From Deinococcus gobiensis I-0 (GTDB lineage: Bacteria; Deinococcota; Deinococci; Deinococcales; Deinococcaceae): a stretch of DNA of 64,000 nt. A model generated the notes under the pieces. It saw only the letters and a list, made by a program, of their open reading frames with translations. It had not been told where the DNA came from and did no database searches. Of the stretch, positions 32,182 to 40,780 are shown piece by piece. Location: NCBI RefSeq assembly GCF_000252445.1, contig NC_017791.1, positions 186,001 through 250,000 on the forward strand, read 5' to 3'. Positions within the stretch are counted from its first letter, which is position 1, and every line of letters begins with the position of its first letter. The translations under genes and the position numbers were made by a program.

Positions 32182-32585
32182 CGCCCCAGAGGCATCCGTG
32201 GGTCATGGTGGGCTTCTGGCTGATCCTGACCGTGGCGGCGATAGGCTTCCTGGTGACGAGCGTGGGAAGTGCACGGGCTTTGCTGGCCCTGCTGCTGATC
32301 GCGGTCCTCGGGCAGCTGGGGTATGGGGTGCTGTGCCGGCGGATCGGGAAGTGCGGGGCGCGGCTGGTCTACCGCTTCGTCCCCGTGCTGCTGTTTCCGG
32401 GGATGGTGTTCCTGCGGGGCTCAGCGAGCGATCTGCTGACGGTGACGTTCGACATGTGCCAGCTGCTGGCGACACTGGATTGGTCGGACGACGATATTGG
32501 AGGCTGGGGTCGGCGCCGCTGGGCGCAGGTCAAGCAGGCCGCGAGACGCTTCTCCAGACCCGTGATGGGTGGCCTCGTTCCCTAA
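32178..32585 (+). CDS. Small membrane protein (135 aa)
   Basis: Unrecognised. Two or three membrane helices: WVMVGFWLILTVAAIGFLV, ARALLALLLIAVLGQLGYG and FVPVLLFPGMVFL. A cytoplasmic tail follows, acidic first (DWSDDDIGG) and then basic. It ends 4 nt before the inverted repeat of the IS copy, so its 3' end may have been replaced by the insertion. Confidence 0.5.
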   Translation: MTPQRHPWVMVGFWLILTVAAIGFLVTSVGSARALLALLLIAVLGQLGYGVLCRRIGKCGARLVYRFVPVLLFPGMVFLRGSASDLLTVTFDMCQLLATLDWSDDDIGGWGRRRWAQVKQAARRFSRPVMGGLVP

Positions 32586-32589
32586 ACTC

Positions 32590-33666
32590 AAGACCCGTTG
32601 CGCAGTTGATGTGAATTGAGAAAAGTGGGGGCATACTTCAGGTCGTTCGCCTCATGCAGCTTTCCCGGTCCTTCGAGTTACTCTGCGGCCTGAACCCCAC
32701 CGAATTCACGCTCCTCGCTGAACACCTTGAGCCCTTGTGGACCCGGGCGCACCGCACGTCCCTCCTGCGGGAGGGACGAAAGCGCCGCATCGGGGCGGGC
32801 CGGTAGTTCAAACTCGACGTCCCCCACCGTCTCCTGCTGACGCTGATCTATCTGCGCCACTACCTCCCAATGCATCTGTTGGGTGTGCTGTTCGAGATGG
32901 ACGCCGCCAACGTCTGCCGGAACATCCATGGGCTCCTGCCGCTCTTGGAGCAGCCGCAAGGTCACGCCCGACGACGCCCCACGTCGTCGGCTGCGCACCC
33001 TGGAGGACGTGCTTGCAGCGTTCCCAGAGATCGCCGACATCATCGTCGACGGTACGGAGCAGCCACGAGGGCAGCCAAAGAAGAAGAAGGGCAGCGGTCC
33101 AGGGAAGAAAGCCGTTGGGCGGCCCAAGGACCAGAAGAAGTTCTTCAGCGTCAAGAAGGGCACCCACACGCTGAAAACACAGGTGGCGGTGACCCCGGAT
33201 GGGCTAGTCGTGCACCTCAGTGCGCCCGCGGGCGGGCGCACCCATGACATGAAGGTCCTCAAACAATCACGACTCTTGCCGAGACTTCCGCGGGGAAGCC
33301 GGGTGTGGGTCGACCGGGGCTACACGGGAGTAGACAAGCTCTGCCCACAGCACGAGGTGATCGTTCTCCACATGCGCCCCAAGGGCGGCATGCTGAGCCC
33401 GGAGGACCGGGAGCTCAACCATCAGATCGCCAAGGTGCGGATCACGGTGGAGAACGTGGTCTGCAAGCTGAAGAAGTTCCGCATTTGCAGGGAGTTCTAC
33501 CGGAACGACACCCGGCGACACGGCCTGTTCTGGGATTGTGTGGCGGGCGTGGTCAACCTCCGCACCGTCAACCGCGCGCCACAGTTCGCCTGAACCACCG
33601 CAACATAGATGCGGGGAGGCGTCGCCTCCCCGCATTCACCCGCTTCATGACTGCGCAATCGGTCTT
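32590..33666 (+). mobile_element. IS5-type element, left copy (inactive)
   Basis: Ends AAGACCCGTTGCGCAGTT (32590) and, on the right, ACTGCGCAATCGGTCTT (33650-33666) are imperfect inverted repeats. One transposase gene lies inside. A perfect GC-rich hairpin (33611-33633) follows it. A second copy in opposite orientation lies at 43030-44148. Target duplication not clear. Confidence 0.75.
32654..33593 (+). pseudogene. Broken DDE transposase, left copy
   Basis: Compared with the right-hand copy, the gene reads LCGLNPTEF normally until an in-frame TAG at 32804 (Pro codon region of GRPFKLD). Further on, a deletion near 32950 removes about 13 residues and shifts the frame. The last 210 residues are intact and show the DDE_Tnp_4/IS5 catalytic wording: [27 protein letters not shown] and KVRITVENV. 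It cannot give an active enzyme. Confidence 0.85.
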
Positions 33667-33947
33667 CAAGCGTTCGTGTACAAGCAACGTCCATGCTGAA
33701 CTGCACCGTCAAGCAGAAGGGATAACCCCCCCCAGAAGGGGGTCATACGACGCGCTCCTCTTCGGGAGGCCCTTTTTCCTCAGTTGCTGAGCCTGTGACT
33801 CAGACACGCTTTTGTGGTCTCAGCACACCGCTTGTCTTTTGTCGCCGTCTGAGTCTTGTCAGAGCACGCTCCTTACACTTTAGATTGTCACATTCAAGTC
33901 TCACCTTCCTGATCCGATGATCACCACTCATCAGGGTCATTTTCCCG

Positions 33948-33972
33948 TTTTTATCGTATGGGACGATAAAAA
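33948..33972. terminator. Palindrome TTTTTATCGT...ACGATAAAAA
   Basis: Perfect 10-bp arms around ATGGG, with A/T runs on both sides, so it could stop transcription in either direction. Alternatively an operator for the pilin promoter just downstream. The 280 nt before it (33667-33947) hold no gene I can support. Confidence 0.5.
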
Positions 33973-33985
33973 ACCCATTTTACAG

Positions 33986-34002
33986 TTAACGCTCAGATAA
34001 CG
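33986..34002 (+). promoter_or_regulatory. Direct-repeat box TTAACG-N5-ATAACG upstream of left pilin operon
   Basis: Two TAACG words with 11-bp spacing, as in response-regulator sites. The same box (TTAACGCTCAATTAACG) lies upstream of the right pilin operon at 42791-42807, although the DNA around has diverged. Confidence 0.5.
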
Positions 34003-34034
34003 CCCGGACTCATAGAGTCATTACAGAAGCGATC

Positions 34035-34056
34035 AGCGGGGAAAGAGTTCCCCGCT
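34035..34056 (+). promoter_or_regulatory. 5' leader hairpin before left pilin gene
   Basis: AGCGGGGAA / TTCCCCGCT, loop AGAG, ending 6 nt before AAGGAG. The right operon has a hairpin of different sequence at the same place. Confidence 0.55.
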
Positions 34057-34073
34057 GTGCTTAAGGAGATGTC

Positions 34074-34532
34074 ATGAAGAAGATTGCCCTGACCGTTGCC
34101 CTCGCCGCCCTCTGCTCGACCGCCTTCGCCGCCGGCAGCGTCTCCACCCCCATCACCGTCAACGCCACCGTCCTGTCCTCCTGCACCTTCGACACCAGTG
34201 CCACCGGCGCCGCCAGCTTCACCTACGACGCCCTCGCTGGCACCACCGTCCCCGTCAACGGCGGCGCCACCCTGTACTGCAACTCGGGCACCGCCATCAC
34301 CACCACCACCGCCGCGACCGGCGCCCTCATCCTCAAGAGCGCGAGCAAGACCGGCACCCTCAACGCCACCTACACCCTGAGCAAGGTCGACGCTGCCGGT
34401 GCCGGCACCGGCACCTACGTCGGGGCCGACAAGCACACCTACACCCTCGCGGCCACCGCCGCCAGTGGCCAGTGGGGCGCCCCCACCGCCGCCGACTACA
34501 CCACCACCCTCGACGTCAACGTCACCTTCTGA
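34074..34532 (+). CDS. Spore-coat-U-domain pilin, left copy
   Basis: This 152-residue secreted protein has a signal peptide ending AFA-A and one SCPU/CsuA-B-type domain: ITVNATVLSSCTFDTSATGAASFTYD, a second Cys in TLYCNSGTAI, and the C-terminal strand TTLDVNVTF that would be donated to the next subunit. It should be the major fimbrial subunit, passed through the chaperone and usher encoded at 37.3-40.1 kb. It differs from the right copy (42256-42714) by only two residues (Asn/Ser and Val/Ala). AAGGAG precedes the ATG. Confidence 0.85.
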   Translation: MKKIALTVALAALCSTAFAAGSVSTPITVNATVLSSCTFDTSATGAASFTYDALAGTTVPVNGGATLYCNSGTAITTTTAATGALILKSASKTGTLNATYTLSKVDAAGAGTGTYVGADKHTYTLAATAASGQWGAPTAADYTTTLDVNVTF

Positions 34533-34546
34533 TCCCGGCAGTGTTG

Positions 34547-34568
34547 CAGGGGCCGGTCCCGGCCCCTG
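34547..34568 (+). promoter_or_regulatory. Intercistronic hairpin after the left pilin gene
   Basis: CAGGGGCC / GGCCCCTG stem between the two pilin genes, also present in the right copy. It may protect the upstream mRNA or lower read-through, giving more of the first pilin. Confidence 0.5.
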
Positions 34569-34606
34569 TCCGGCTTCACCCTTTCGCCCTGATCAAGGAG
34601 TGTCCC

Positions 34607-35062
34607 ATGCACCGTCCCCTGCTGCTTTCTCTCGCTGCCGGCCTGCTCGGCAGCGCCCTGGCCGCCAGTCCCGCCACCACGCCCGTGACCGTCAACGCGA
34701 CGGTCAACGACCTTTGTGAATTCACCAGTGCGACGAACATCAGCTTCGACTATCAGGCCGCCACCCTGAGCGCGACCGGGGGCGCCGCCCTGGTCGCGGT
34801 GCGCTGTAACCAGGACACTGCGCCCTTCATCGCGTACTGGGACGACACGACCTGGAAGGCGGACGGGAGCCTGGATCTGAAGAACGGCAGCCAGGTACTG
34901 AACGTCGTGCTGACGACGGACGACGATCCGACGCCCGTAATGGGCGCGGCGGGGTCGGGGAGCCACTACACCTACGGGGTGAAGGCGACGGCGAAGGCTG
35001 GACAGTGGGCGGCGTCGAACGGAACGTACACGGCAGTCGTCGACTATTACATCGGCTGGTAA
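34607..35062 (+). CDS. Second SCPU-domain pilin, left copy
   Basis: The 151-residue protein has a signal peptide (ALA-A) and an SCPU domain: VTVNATVNDLCEFTSATNISFDYQ, VAVRCNQDTAPF and the terminal YTAVVDYYIGW. Likely a minor pilin. Start at ATG 34607 with AAGGAG. It is nearly identical to 41726-42181. The domain is the same family as the first pilin, with low identity outside the two Cys. Confidence 0.85.
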   Translation: MHRPLLLSLAAGLLGSALAASPATTPVTVNATVNDLCEFTSATNISFDYQAATLSATGGAALVAVRCNQDTAPFIAYWDDTTWKADGSLDLKNGSQVLNVVLTTDDDPTPVMGAAGSGSHYTYGVKATAKAGQWAASNGTYTAVVDYYIGW

Positions 35063-35098
35063 GCCCCCTCTGCCCTGCGCGCTTCCCGGAGTCCTGAC

Positions 35099-36031
35099 AT
35101 GAAGATTACTGCCCCTCTCCTGCTCCTCCCCCTCCTCCTCGCCGCCTGTGGCACGCAGAGCGCGACGCCTGCCCCCCAGTCCTCTTTCCTCGGCAACAGT
35201 GCAGGACCGATGGGCCCAAGCTACATCGAAGCCTTTGAGGCCGGTGTGCAGCGTGACCTGACGGCCCTAGGGCTGTCGGGCTCGCTCAGTGCGCAGGCGA
35301 CGGCCCCCAAGTCGTACCTGAACGTGCTGAAGGTCAACGACACGACGGCCCGCGCGTACATGAAGACGACGTATCCGGCAGCGATCGGCTGCGCCCTTGA
35401 CTGGGGCGACGGCACAGCCCTGAGTACGATCACGACGCCCAGCGTGGTGGCGACCGATAAGGCTGACCACACCTACACGCAGAGCGGCTCGTACACCATT
35501 AAGCTTACCTGTGGAACGGATATCAAGACCAGCACTTTTACGGCACTTGTGCCGAAAGCATTTGGATTGTTTGATAAGTTCAATTTTGATAATAATAAAA
35601 CTTATACATTCAATGTATTACAATATCAGGATATAGGAACTTCTTACATTGAGAACAATCTTAAATTCGAAAGCCCCTACCTCTATATGACTAGGAATAT
35701 CACGGCTGATAAAATCTATCCTGGCGGAAATTTTGGACTAGACCTATTTGCATATGATAATGAAACTACCAAAATTAGTACAACTACTGGTGATACATTC
35801 AATTTAAATAGTATTACTGCTGGAGTCTGGGCATACTATTATCCTATCACGCTCAAGGCATTTGATGCCAACGGCAACACTGTAGGTACGGAATTATTCA
35901 CCAACTATGTGAACAAGGGACCGGTAGAAAAACGGGTAGTGAACTGGAAGAATGTTGCCCGCATAGAAATTACAGGCGACGGCTCTAGCTTGGTGATTGA
36001 TGATATGGACTTCTCAATCAATCTAAAATAG
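35099..36031 (+). CDS. Fimbria-linked lipoprotein with AT-rich C-terminal domain, left copy
   Basis: This 310-residue lipoprotein has lipobox LAA-Cys17. Residues about 45-145 contain FEAGVQRDLTALGL and a PKD-like module (CALDWGDGTALSTI, HTYTQSGSYTIKLTCG). From about residue 145 (nt 35530) the DNA turns AT-rich and the protein no longer resembles the right copy. It becomes a beta-rich, Asn/Tyr/Thr-rich domain ending in RIEITGDGSSLVIDDMDF. The last strand motif, N-W-N-V-IDDM, is shared with the right copy, so the two C-domains are probably the same fold. It could be a surface adhesin or anchor. Confidence 0.75.
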   Translation: MKITAPLLLLPLLLAACGTQSATPAPQSSFLGNSAGPMGPSYIEAFEAGVQRDLTALGLSGSLSAQATAPKSYLNVLKVNDTTARAYMKTTYPAAIGCALDWGDGTALSTITTPSVVATDKADHTYTQSGSYTIKLTCGTDIKTSTFTALVPKAFGLFDKFNFDNNKTYTFNVLQYQDIGTSYIENNLKFESPYLYMTRNITADKIYPGGNFGLDLFAYDNETTKISTTTGDTFNLNSITAGVWAYYYPITLKAFDANGNTVGTELFTNYVNKGPVEKRVVNWKNVARIEITGDGSSLVIDDMDFSINLK

Positions 36032-36042
36032 GGGAAAAACCT

Positions 36043-36546
36043 ATGAGAAGACTTGTTCCTGGGCTTTTCTTCCTCACTGTTTCGGCCCTAGCCGCTCAGA
36101 CCACGACGACGGCCGTGCCCCTGAATGCCACCACCCAGTCGGCGTGCCAGTTCGATACCGCCAACGCCAACGCCACCATCGACCTGCCGGACTACGAGGC
36201 CGCCCTCGCGGCTACCTATGCCCCCGATCAGGCCCAGGTCTCCGTCAGCGTGTACTGCAACAAGGGCACGCCCATCAGCGCCCGCAAGCTGGACGGCAAC
36301 GCCCTGGCCAACTCGGCCGCCACGGCCGTGACCCTCACCCTGAACCTGGACGGCACAGCGGGCAGCTCCACCTTCGACACCCGGGTCTGGTACGTCGCCG
36401 GGCCCACCAACGCCGTGGCGAGTGGGGTGTTCAAGGGCGCGCAGCGTTACGTCACCGTGATTCACGCCGGCTGGCCCACCACGCCGCAGTACCGTGCCCC
36501 GACCGGGTTTTATACCGGCAGCGTGGACTTCACGGTCGAGTTCTGA
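36043..36546 (+). CDS. SCPU-domain pilin
   Basis: A 167-residue secreted pilin: signal peptide ending ALA-A, then VPLNATTQSACQFDTANANATIDLPDYEA, SVSVYCNKGTPI and the C-terminal YTGSVDFTVEF. Last gene of the left transcription unit, 11 nt after the lipoprotein gene; a terminator follows. It lies outside the inverted repeat, so it exists once. Confidence 0.8.
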   Translation: MRRLVPGLFFLTVSALAAQTTTTAVPLNATTQSACQFDTANANATIDLPDYEAALAATYAPDQAQVSVSVYCNKGTPISARKLDGNALANSAATAVTLTLNLDGTAGSSTFDTRVWYVAGPTNAVASGVFKGAQRYVTVIHAGWPTTPQYRAPTGFYTGSVDFTVEF

Positions 36547-36557
36547 AGCGTACCGCG

Positions 36558-36585
36558 CAGGGGCTTGGGCCCCTGTTCCTTCTTT
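36558..36585 (+). terminator. Terminator after the left fimbrial unit
   Basis: CAGGGGC-TTGG-GCCCCTG followed by TTCCTTCTTT. A second hairpin, CTGCATCGGC / GCCGATGCAG (36588-36612), follows at once. Confidence 0.8.
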
Positions 36586-36634
36586 GCCTGCATCGGCCCC
36601 GTGCCGATGCAGACATTCTTGATCTGGAGCACTC

Positions 36635-37117
36635 TTGACCCCCACGGCCCCCACGGCTCCTGCGCTCATCCTGGCCGCGTGGTGGGCGGGGTTCCTCACC
36701 CGGACCGTCCCTCAAGATCATGGCGACGACAGTGACGTCGGCGAGCTCACCACGACCCTGATGTTGATCCTCGCCGTTCATGACCGGCACACTCCTGAGG
36801 AGGCCGTCCGGTTCGAAACGGCTTTGGCACAGCAGTTCCAGGCCCAACTGGATCGCCATGGATTCTGCGAAGCCTGGACCGACTACCGTCCCAGTCCAGT
36901 GCTCTGCGTCGCGGCCACGCTCGCCAGGATTTCCCTGAGCGATGTGAGCCTTCCTATCAAGTCGGGCAGTGCCGGCAGCGCGGACCAGGTCAAGGTCAAG
37001 CAGGGGTACAGGGGTGAATGGCGAAGCATCTGGACACGACACAGCACCATCACGCGTTCTCCATTGGCGTCGAACAGCTCACAGGACGGTACTGAAGGGC
37101 AGCCAGCGTCCCCGTAA
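36635..37117 (+). CDS. Hypothetical protein (160 aa)
   Basis: Unrecognised. It begins at TTG 36635 with CTGGAG upstream. Residues 10-100 look like a real helical protein (ALILAAWWAGFLTRTV, ELTTTLMLILAVHDRHTPEEAVRFETALAQQFQAQL). The last 50 residues are Ser/Gln-rich and may be read-through of decayed sequence. Uncertain start. Confidence 0.35.
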   Translation: MTPTAPTAPALILAAWWAGFLTRTVPQDHGDDSDVGELTTTLMLILAVHDRHTPEEAVRFETALAQQFQAQLDRHGFCEAWTDYRPSPVLCVAATLARISLSDVSLPIKSGSAGSADQVKVKQGYRGEWRSIWTRHSTITRSPLASNSSQDGTEGQPASP

Positions 37118-37283
37118 ACATCGTTCCAAAAGCCTGCAGGCTGTGGATGCCATTCCTATGGTGTCCACACTTGGGGAGCTGGAACGCCAATTGAGGAGGT
37201 CCCTCTGTGCTGGCGTGAACCCCAGCGCCTCACAGTGGTCTCGCGGTGTTCCCACGAGGGACGTCAAGTGCACATGACGAGAT

Positions 37284-39437
37284 TCAGTCACACTGCACCG
37301 CCTCCTGAGCGGGCCCAAGGGTAATCGCACATTGGCGTCCATCCTCCAGACTCAGCTGTCCACGAAGAACTGAGACGGACACCGGGAGGAGCGCTGTCCC
37401 AAAGGCGTCAAGGTCATAGCGTTCTCCATCCACCACGACTGTGCCGTAGGCTGCCTCCTGTCCATCCGGTCCCTGAAAATCCACCACCCGGGACCGGCCG
37501 AAATTCGCCCGCCAGTCCACCTTCACGGCGCGGGCCGTCAGCCCCGTCAGGGGTAGGGAGGCCTCCTTCACCGCGATCTCGATCGGCAGCGAGGCCACAT
37601 CCACGCGCACGTCTGCCGCACCCGCACTGGACACGGAGAAGACCAGGGTACCGGCCGCATCGGTCCGGCCCTGGAACAGACCGCCGGTATAGATCGCCAG
37701 ACCTGGGACGCCCGTTTCCAGGACCACCGAGATGTCGTCCGTCCGGGACGCCGTGGCATACACTCGCCCCGCAGCGGAGACCAGCGTGCCCCGCAGCGTG
37801 GCGTTCACCTCGCCGCTGGTCCCCGCGCCGACGGCCAGTTCTGCGGCGCCGCGCCGGCGGTATTCGGCGTACCCCGTCCCCGCCCCGTAGGCCAGATTCC
37901 ACTGCTGGTCCAGCGTCGGCTGGTAGGTCGCGGACGCGCGGATGGCCGGGCCGTTCGCCGTCGCCACGGTGTTGATCGCCGCCCGCCAGTGGTCGTTGGG
38001 CTGGTACCCCAGCGTGACGCTGAAGGTGCTCGACTGGGTGCCGACCCGTCCGGCCACGCTCAGACGTACGTCGCGCGTCAGGCTGCCCGCGACCTGCGCG
38101 CCCCCGTACCAGCCGAGCCGACTCGGATCGTAACCGACGCTCAGGCCTGTCGAGAAGCCGCCCAGTTCGGTGGCGACGCTCGCAGCGGCGCGTGTGGCCC
38201 GCAGGTCACCCAGCGGAATCTGCGCCCCGAGACCGAGGCCAAAGCGGCCCAGCCGGCCTCCATAATCCACGGTGGCGGCCGTGGTCAGCCCGTCGAGGTG
38301 ATGCGTGATGCCCACACTGATCACCTGGTCCAGCGAGGCGGCCGTCACCGCCACGCGCCCGCCGACCTCACCGGCCCGGACGCCGACCTGCGCGTCCAGG
38401 GTCAGGCCCGGCGTCAGGCCGTAGCGCACGAGTCCCCGGGCGTAGGCGGCCCCTCCGAGCGCGCCCGCCTCGGCCACCACACCGTAGTTGCCGGGGGCGA
38501 GCACCGCGGTGGGAAAGGTGTAGACCTGGGCCTGCTCCCGGCGGCCTGCCGGGTCTTCAATGACAGCCAGGACGGCACCGCTCGTTCCGACAAGGGGGAC
38601 ATTCCGAAACACGACCCGGCCCGCATCGACCGTCCATGAGCCGAGCGGGCGCCCCCCACTGCTGAGCTGAATCCGGCCGCCCAGGGGCACGTCGACCGTG
38701 AAGGTGTCCAGGGTCCGCCCGATCTGTCCGGAAAATTGGCCCTGGACACCGCTGAACCCGGCCAGGCTGCCCGTGAGCAGGGACGGAATGTTGAATCCCG
38801 CCTCGACCGACAAGTCCGGGTCCAGCTGGTAACGCGCGGACGCGCTCACCCCGACTTCGACCGGCTGGCCGGAGGTTCCAGCCTCGGCGACCCCGAGCTG
38901 CGCGCTCCAGGGGCCGTTCGTGTACGAGGCCCGCGCGGAGCCCCGCTGCGCGAGGCCGCCTCCCGAGAAGCGGGCAGCACTCAGGCTGTAGTCCAGGGCG
39001 TACAGGGGCAGAGAGGTGACCCCCTCGGGCGTGACGGGGGTCAGGGATACACTCAACGTTCTCGTCGGCAGCAGCTCCAGGCGCGGCGCGAACGTCACGA
39101 CCTGAGCTTCCGGGTCGTACTGGGCATCGAGCGATGGATTGAGGCGGGTAAAGGGAAGGTCGTCGCAGCGCACCGTTTCCAGGCCGTAACGCTCCTCACC
39201 GGGCCGCAGCGCGTCCTGTTGCAACCAGAAGTCCCCGCCTGACTGGCGCAGGGAAAAAGCCCCGCGACTTACGCCGCCGATGCGAACGTCCGGAAGATCC
39301 TCGGACACGGCACAGATGGCCGACTCCTGGGCTGGCACGGGCGCGGCGCTCTGCCCCTGCGCGGTCCCCAGAAGCAGGGCACCAAGCAGCCCCCACTTCC
39401 GCAGGGCTGGGAGGCAGGCGCGCTCAGGGTTGGACAT
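37284..39437 (-). CDS. Outer-membrane fimbrial usher
   Basis: This 717-residue usher would form the outer-membrane pore and assembly platform for the pilins. It has a signal peptide (LGTAQG-Q), an N-domain with an ICAVSEDLPDVRIGG start, then the long beta barrel with typical FSGVQGQFSGQIG and an internal plug region (VDVPLGGRIQLSSGGRPLGSW, RVVFRNVPLVGTSGAVLAVIED). Two small C-terminal domains end at DGRQCAITLGPA. It is shorter than classical FimD (about 830) but fits CsuD/archaic ushers. The ATG is 14 nt inside the chaperone gene. Confidence 0.85.
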   Translation of the reverse strand: MSNPERACLPALRKWGLLGALLLGTAQGQSAAPVPAQESAICAVSEDLPDVRIGGVSRGAFSLRQSGGDFWLQQDALRPGEERYGLETVRCDDLPFTRLNPSLDAQYDPEAQVVTFAPRLELLPTRTLSVSLTPVTPEGVTSLPLYALDYSLSAARFSGGGLAQRGSARASYTNGPWSAQLGVAEAGTSGQPVEVGVSASARYQLDPDLSVEAGFNIPSLLTGSLAGFSGVQGQFSGQIGRTLDTFTVDVPLGGRIQLSSGGRPLGSWTVDAGRVVFRNVPLVGTSGAVLAVIEDPAGRREQAQVYTFPTAVLAPGNYGVVAEAGALGGAAYARGLVRYGLTPGLTLDAQVGVRAGEVGGRVAVTAASLDQVISVGITHHLDGLTTAATVDYGGRLGRFGLGLGAQIPLGDLRATRAAASVATELGGFSTGLSVGYDPSRLGWYGGAQVAGSLTRDVRLSVAGRVGTQSSTFSVTLGYQPNDHWRAAINTVATANGPAIRASATYQPTLDQQWNLAYGAGTGYAEYRRRGAAELAVGAGTSGEVNATLRGTLVSAAGRVYATASRTDDISVVLETGVPGLAIYTGGLFQGRTDAAGTLVFSVSSAGAADVRVDVASLPIEIAVKEASLPLTGLTARAVKVDWRANFGRSRVVDFQGPDGQEAAYGTVVVDGERYDLDAFGTALLPVSVSVLRGQLSLEDGRQCAITLGPAQEAVQCD

Positions 39438-40131
39438 CGACGGTCAGCCGCACCGGTCGCTGGTCGGCGTCCTCGGCACTGAGGTCGAAGGTCACCGCGC
39501 TGCCCAACTCCGACGGAAGCTTGAGGGTCATCACGGCGCCGCTCAGGACGTACTGGTTGCCGGCCTCGACCGTGCGGCTGCCCGCACGGACCTGCAACTT
39601 GCGGAAGACCCCGTAGCCGTCGCCCGTATTGCGGAACACCAGGGCTGTTCCCCCGTCCTGCCGTACAGCCCTCACGGCGATATTGGGCCGCGCGGCAGCG
39701 CGTTCGGCAAAGACCGGCAGGCTGAACACGTACCGGGGGGTGATGGTCACCGCGCCGCCCGCCGAAGGAGCCGGCTGCACGTTCTGGCGCAGCACCAGGC
39801 GATAAGTGGCCGAGGCGTTCGTCGGGGCGCGGCGCAGGGCGACCCGCACGACCTGGCTGCGTCCGGGCGCGACGGTGAAGCGGGCGGGACTGACGAGGGC
39901 GTCCCGCGTCGGTTCCAGCACGTCCTGCCCGCCCTGCTGGGTCCAGGCGAGTACCTCGGCCGTGAACTCGGCGGGCGCGCTGTCGGTATTGGTGACGGTG
40001 GTGGACGTGGTCAGGGCCTGGGCTGGATCGAGAGACAGCAGCACGGGGCTGAGGACGAACCGGGCGGCATGGACCGAACCGGCGGTGGCCAGCAGGGCCG
40101 CGAGCAGGACTGTACGGGAACGCATGGGCAT
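39424..40131 (-). CDS. Periplasmic fimbrial chaperone (PapD-like)
   Basis: The 235-residue chaperone has a signal peptide ending VHA-A and two Ig-like domains. RFVLSPVLLSLDPAQALTTSTTVTNTDSAPAEF is the first strand pair. ARFTVAPGRSQVVRVALRR is the conserved PapD-type G1/F1 region with the subunit-binding Arg. The linker is PRYVFSLPVF, and the second domain is LVFRNTGDGYGVF...FDLSAEDAD. It folds pilins by donor-strand complementation. A TTG six bases upstream of the ATG is an alternative start. Confidence 0.85.
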   Translation of the reverse strand: MPMRSRTVLLAALLATAGSVHAARFVLSPVLLSLDPAQALTTSTTVTNTDSAPAEFTAEVLAWTQQGGQDVLEPTRDALVSPARFTVAPGRSQVVRVALRRAPTNASATYRLVLRQNVQPAPSAGGAVTITPRYVFSLPVFAERAAARPNIAVRAVRQDGGTALVFRNTGDGYGVFRKLQVRAGSRTVEAGNQYVLSGAVMTLKLPSELGSAVTFDLSAEDADQRPVRLTVDVQP

Positions 40132-40262
40132 GGGCAACCTCTGGGGAGGGCAAGGAGACGGGCAGAAAAAAGAGGTCTGATGTTATGGATGGTGACCCGA
40201 GACAACAGTCTCGGGCAGAGGGGGATAGAGCGCAGTGTGCCCGCCCGGGCCTGACGGGACTC

Positions 40263-40685
40263 TTAAAACTCGATCTCGATGCTCAGGGTGTCGGCATAGG
40301 CGCCGGTCGGGGCGCCCCATTGCCCGGCGGGCACCGTCACCGGCAGAGTCAGTTGGTCGGCCACGACACGCAGTTGCCCGGCGTCAGGAATGACGTAGCG
40401 CAGGGTATCGGCGCCGCGCTGTAACCAGCCCTGATACTGCCCGGTCCCGGCTTCGAGAACGCCGCCGGGACTGCTCAGGCGAACGGTGCCCACCTGGCTT
40501 CCTGCGTCGCACCGGACAAGCACCTGAACCGTCTGGGTCCAGTCCTGCGCGTAGGCGTAGCTGCCCAGGGCACTGACCACCGGCGTACCGAAGGTGCAGG
40601 CCGCCTGGGCCGAGCCGGTCAGCGACAGGACCAGCAGAGCCCGGCGCAGCGCAGCACGTCTGAACAGCGGGGAGGTGGTGGGCAT
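40263..40685 (-). CDS. SCPU-domain pilin (right unit)
   Basis: A 140-residue secreted pilin beginning at ATG 40685, giving a clean signal peptide (ALRRALLVLSLTGSAQA-A). The frame extends to an earlier ATG at 40751 with unlikely sequence. The domain shows ACTFGTPVVSALGSYAY, QVLVRCDAGSQ and the terminal SIEIEF. It follows the right lipoprotein gene and precedes the chaperone, in the usual order for archaic chaperone-usher operons. Confidence 0.75.
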   Translation of the reverse strand: MPTTSPLFRRAALRRALLVLSLTGSAQAACTFGTPVVSALGSYAYAQDWTQTVQVLVRCDAGSQVGTVRLSSPGGVLEAGTGQYQGWLQRGADTLRYVIPDAGQLRVVADQLTLPVTVPAGQWGAPTGAYADTLSIEIEF

Positions 40686-40780
40686 GGTAGTAACAATCTT
40701 ACCATGTATTTTATGCGAACACCTATAAATGCTTACTATAATTCTTTCCATATTGGCGAATTAAGGTAATTTATAGTTAC

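Noticed and set aside
34096..34380. Pro/Ser-rich frames on both strands of the pilin genes
   Set aside because: They are shadows of Thr/Ala-rich pilin coding sequence in other frames.
38736..39242. Plus-strand frame opposite the usher gene
   Set aside because: A shadow of the usher's GC-rich codons; no start signal and no recognisable domain.
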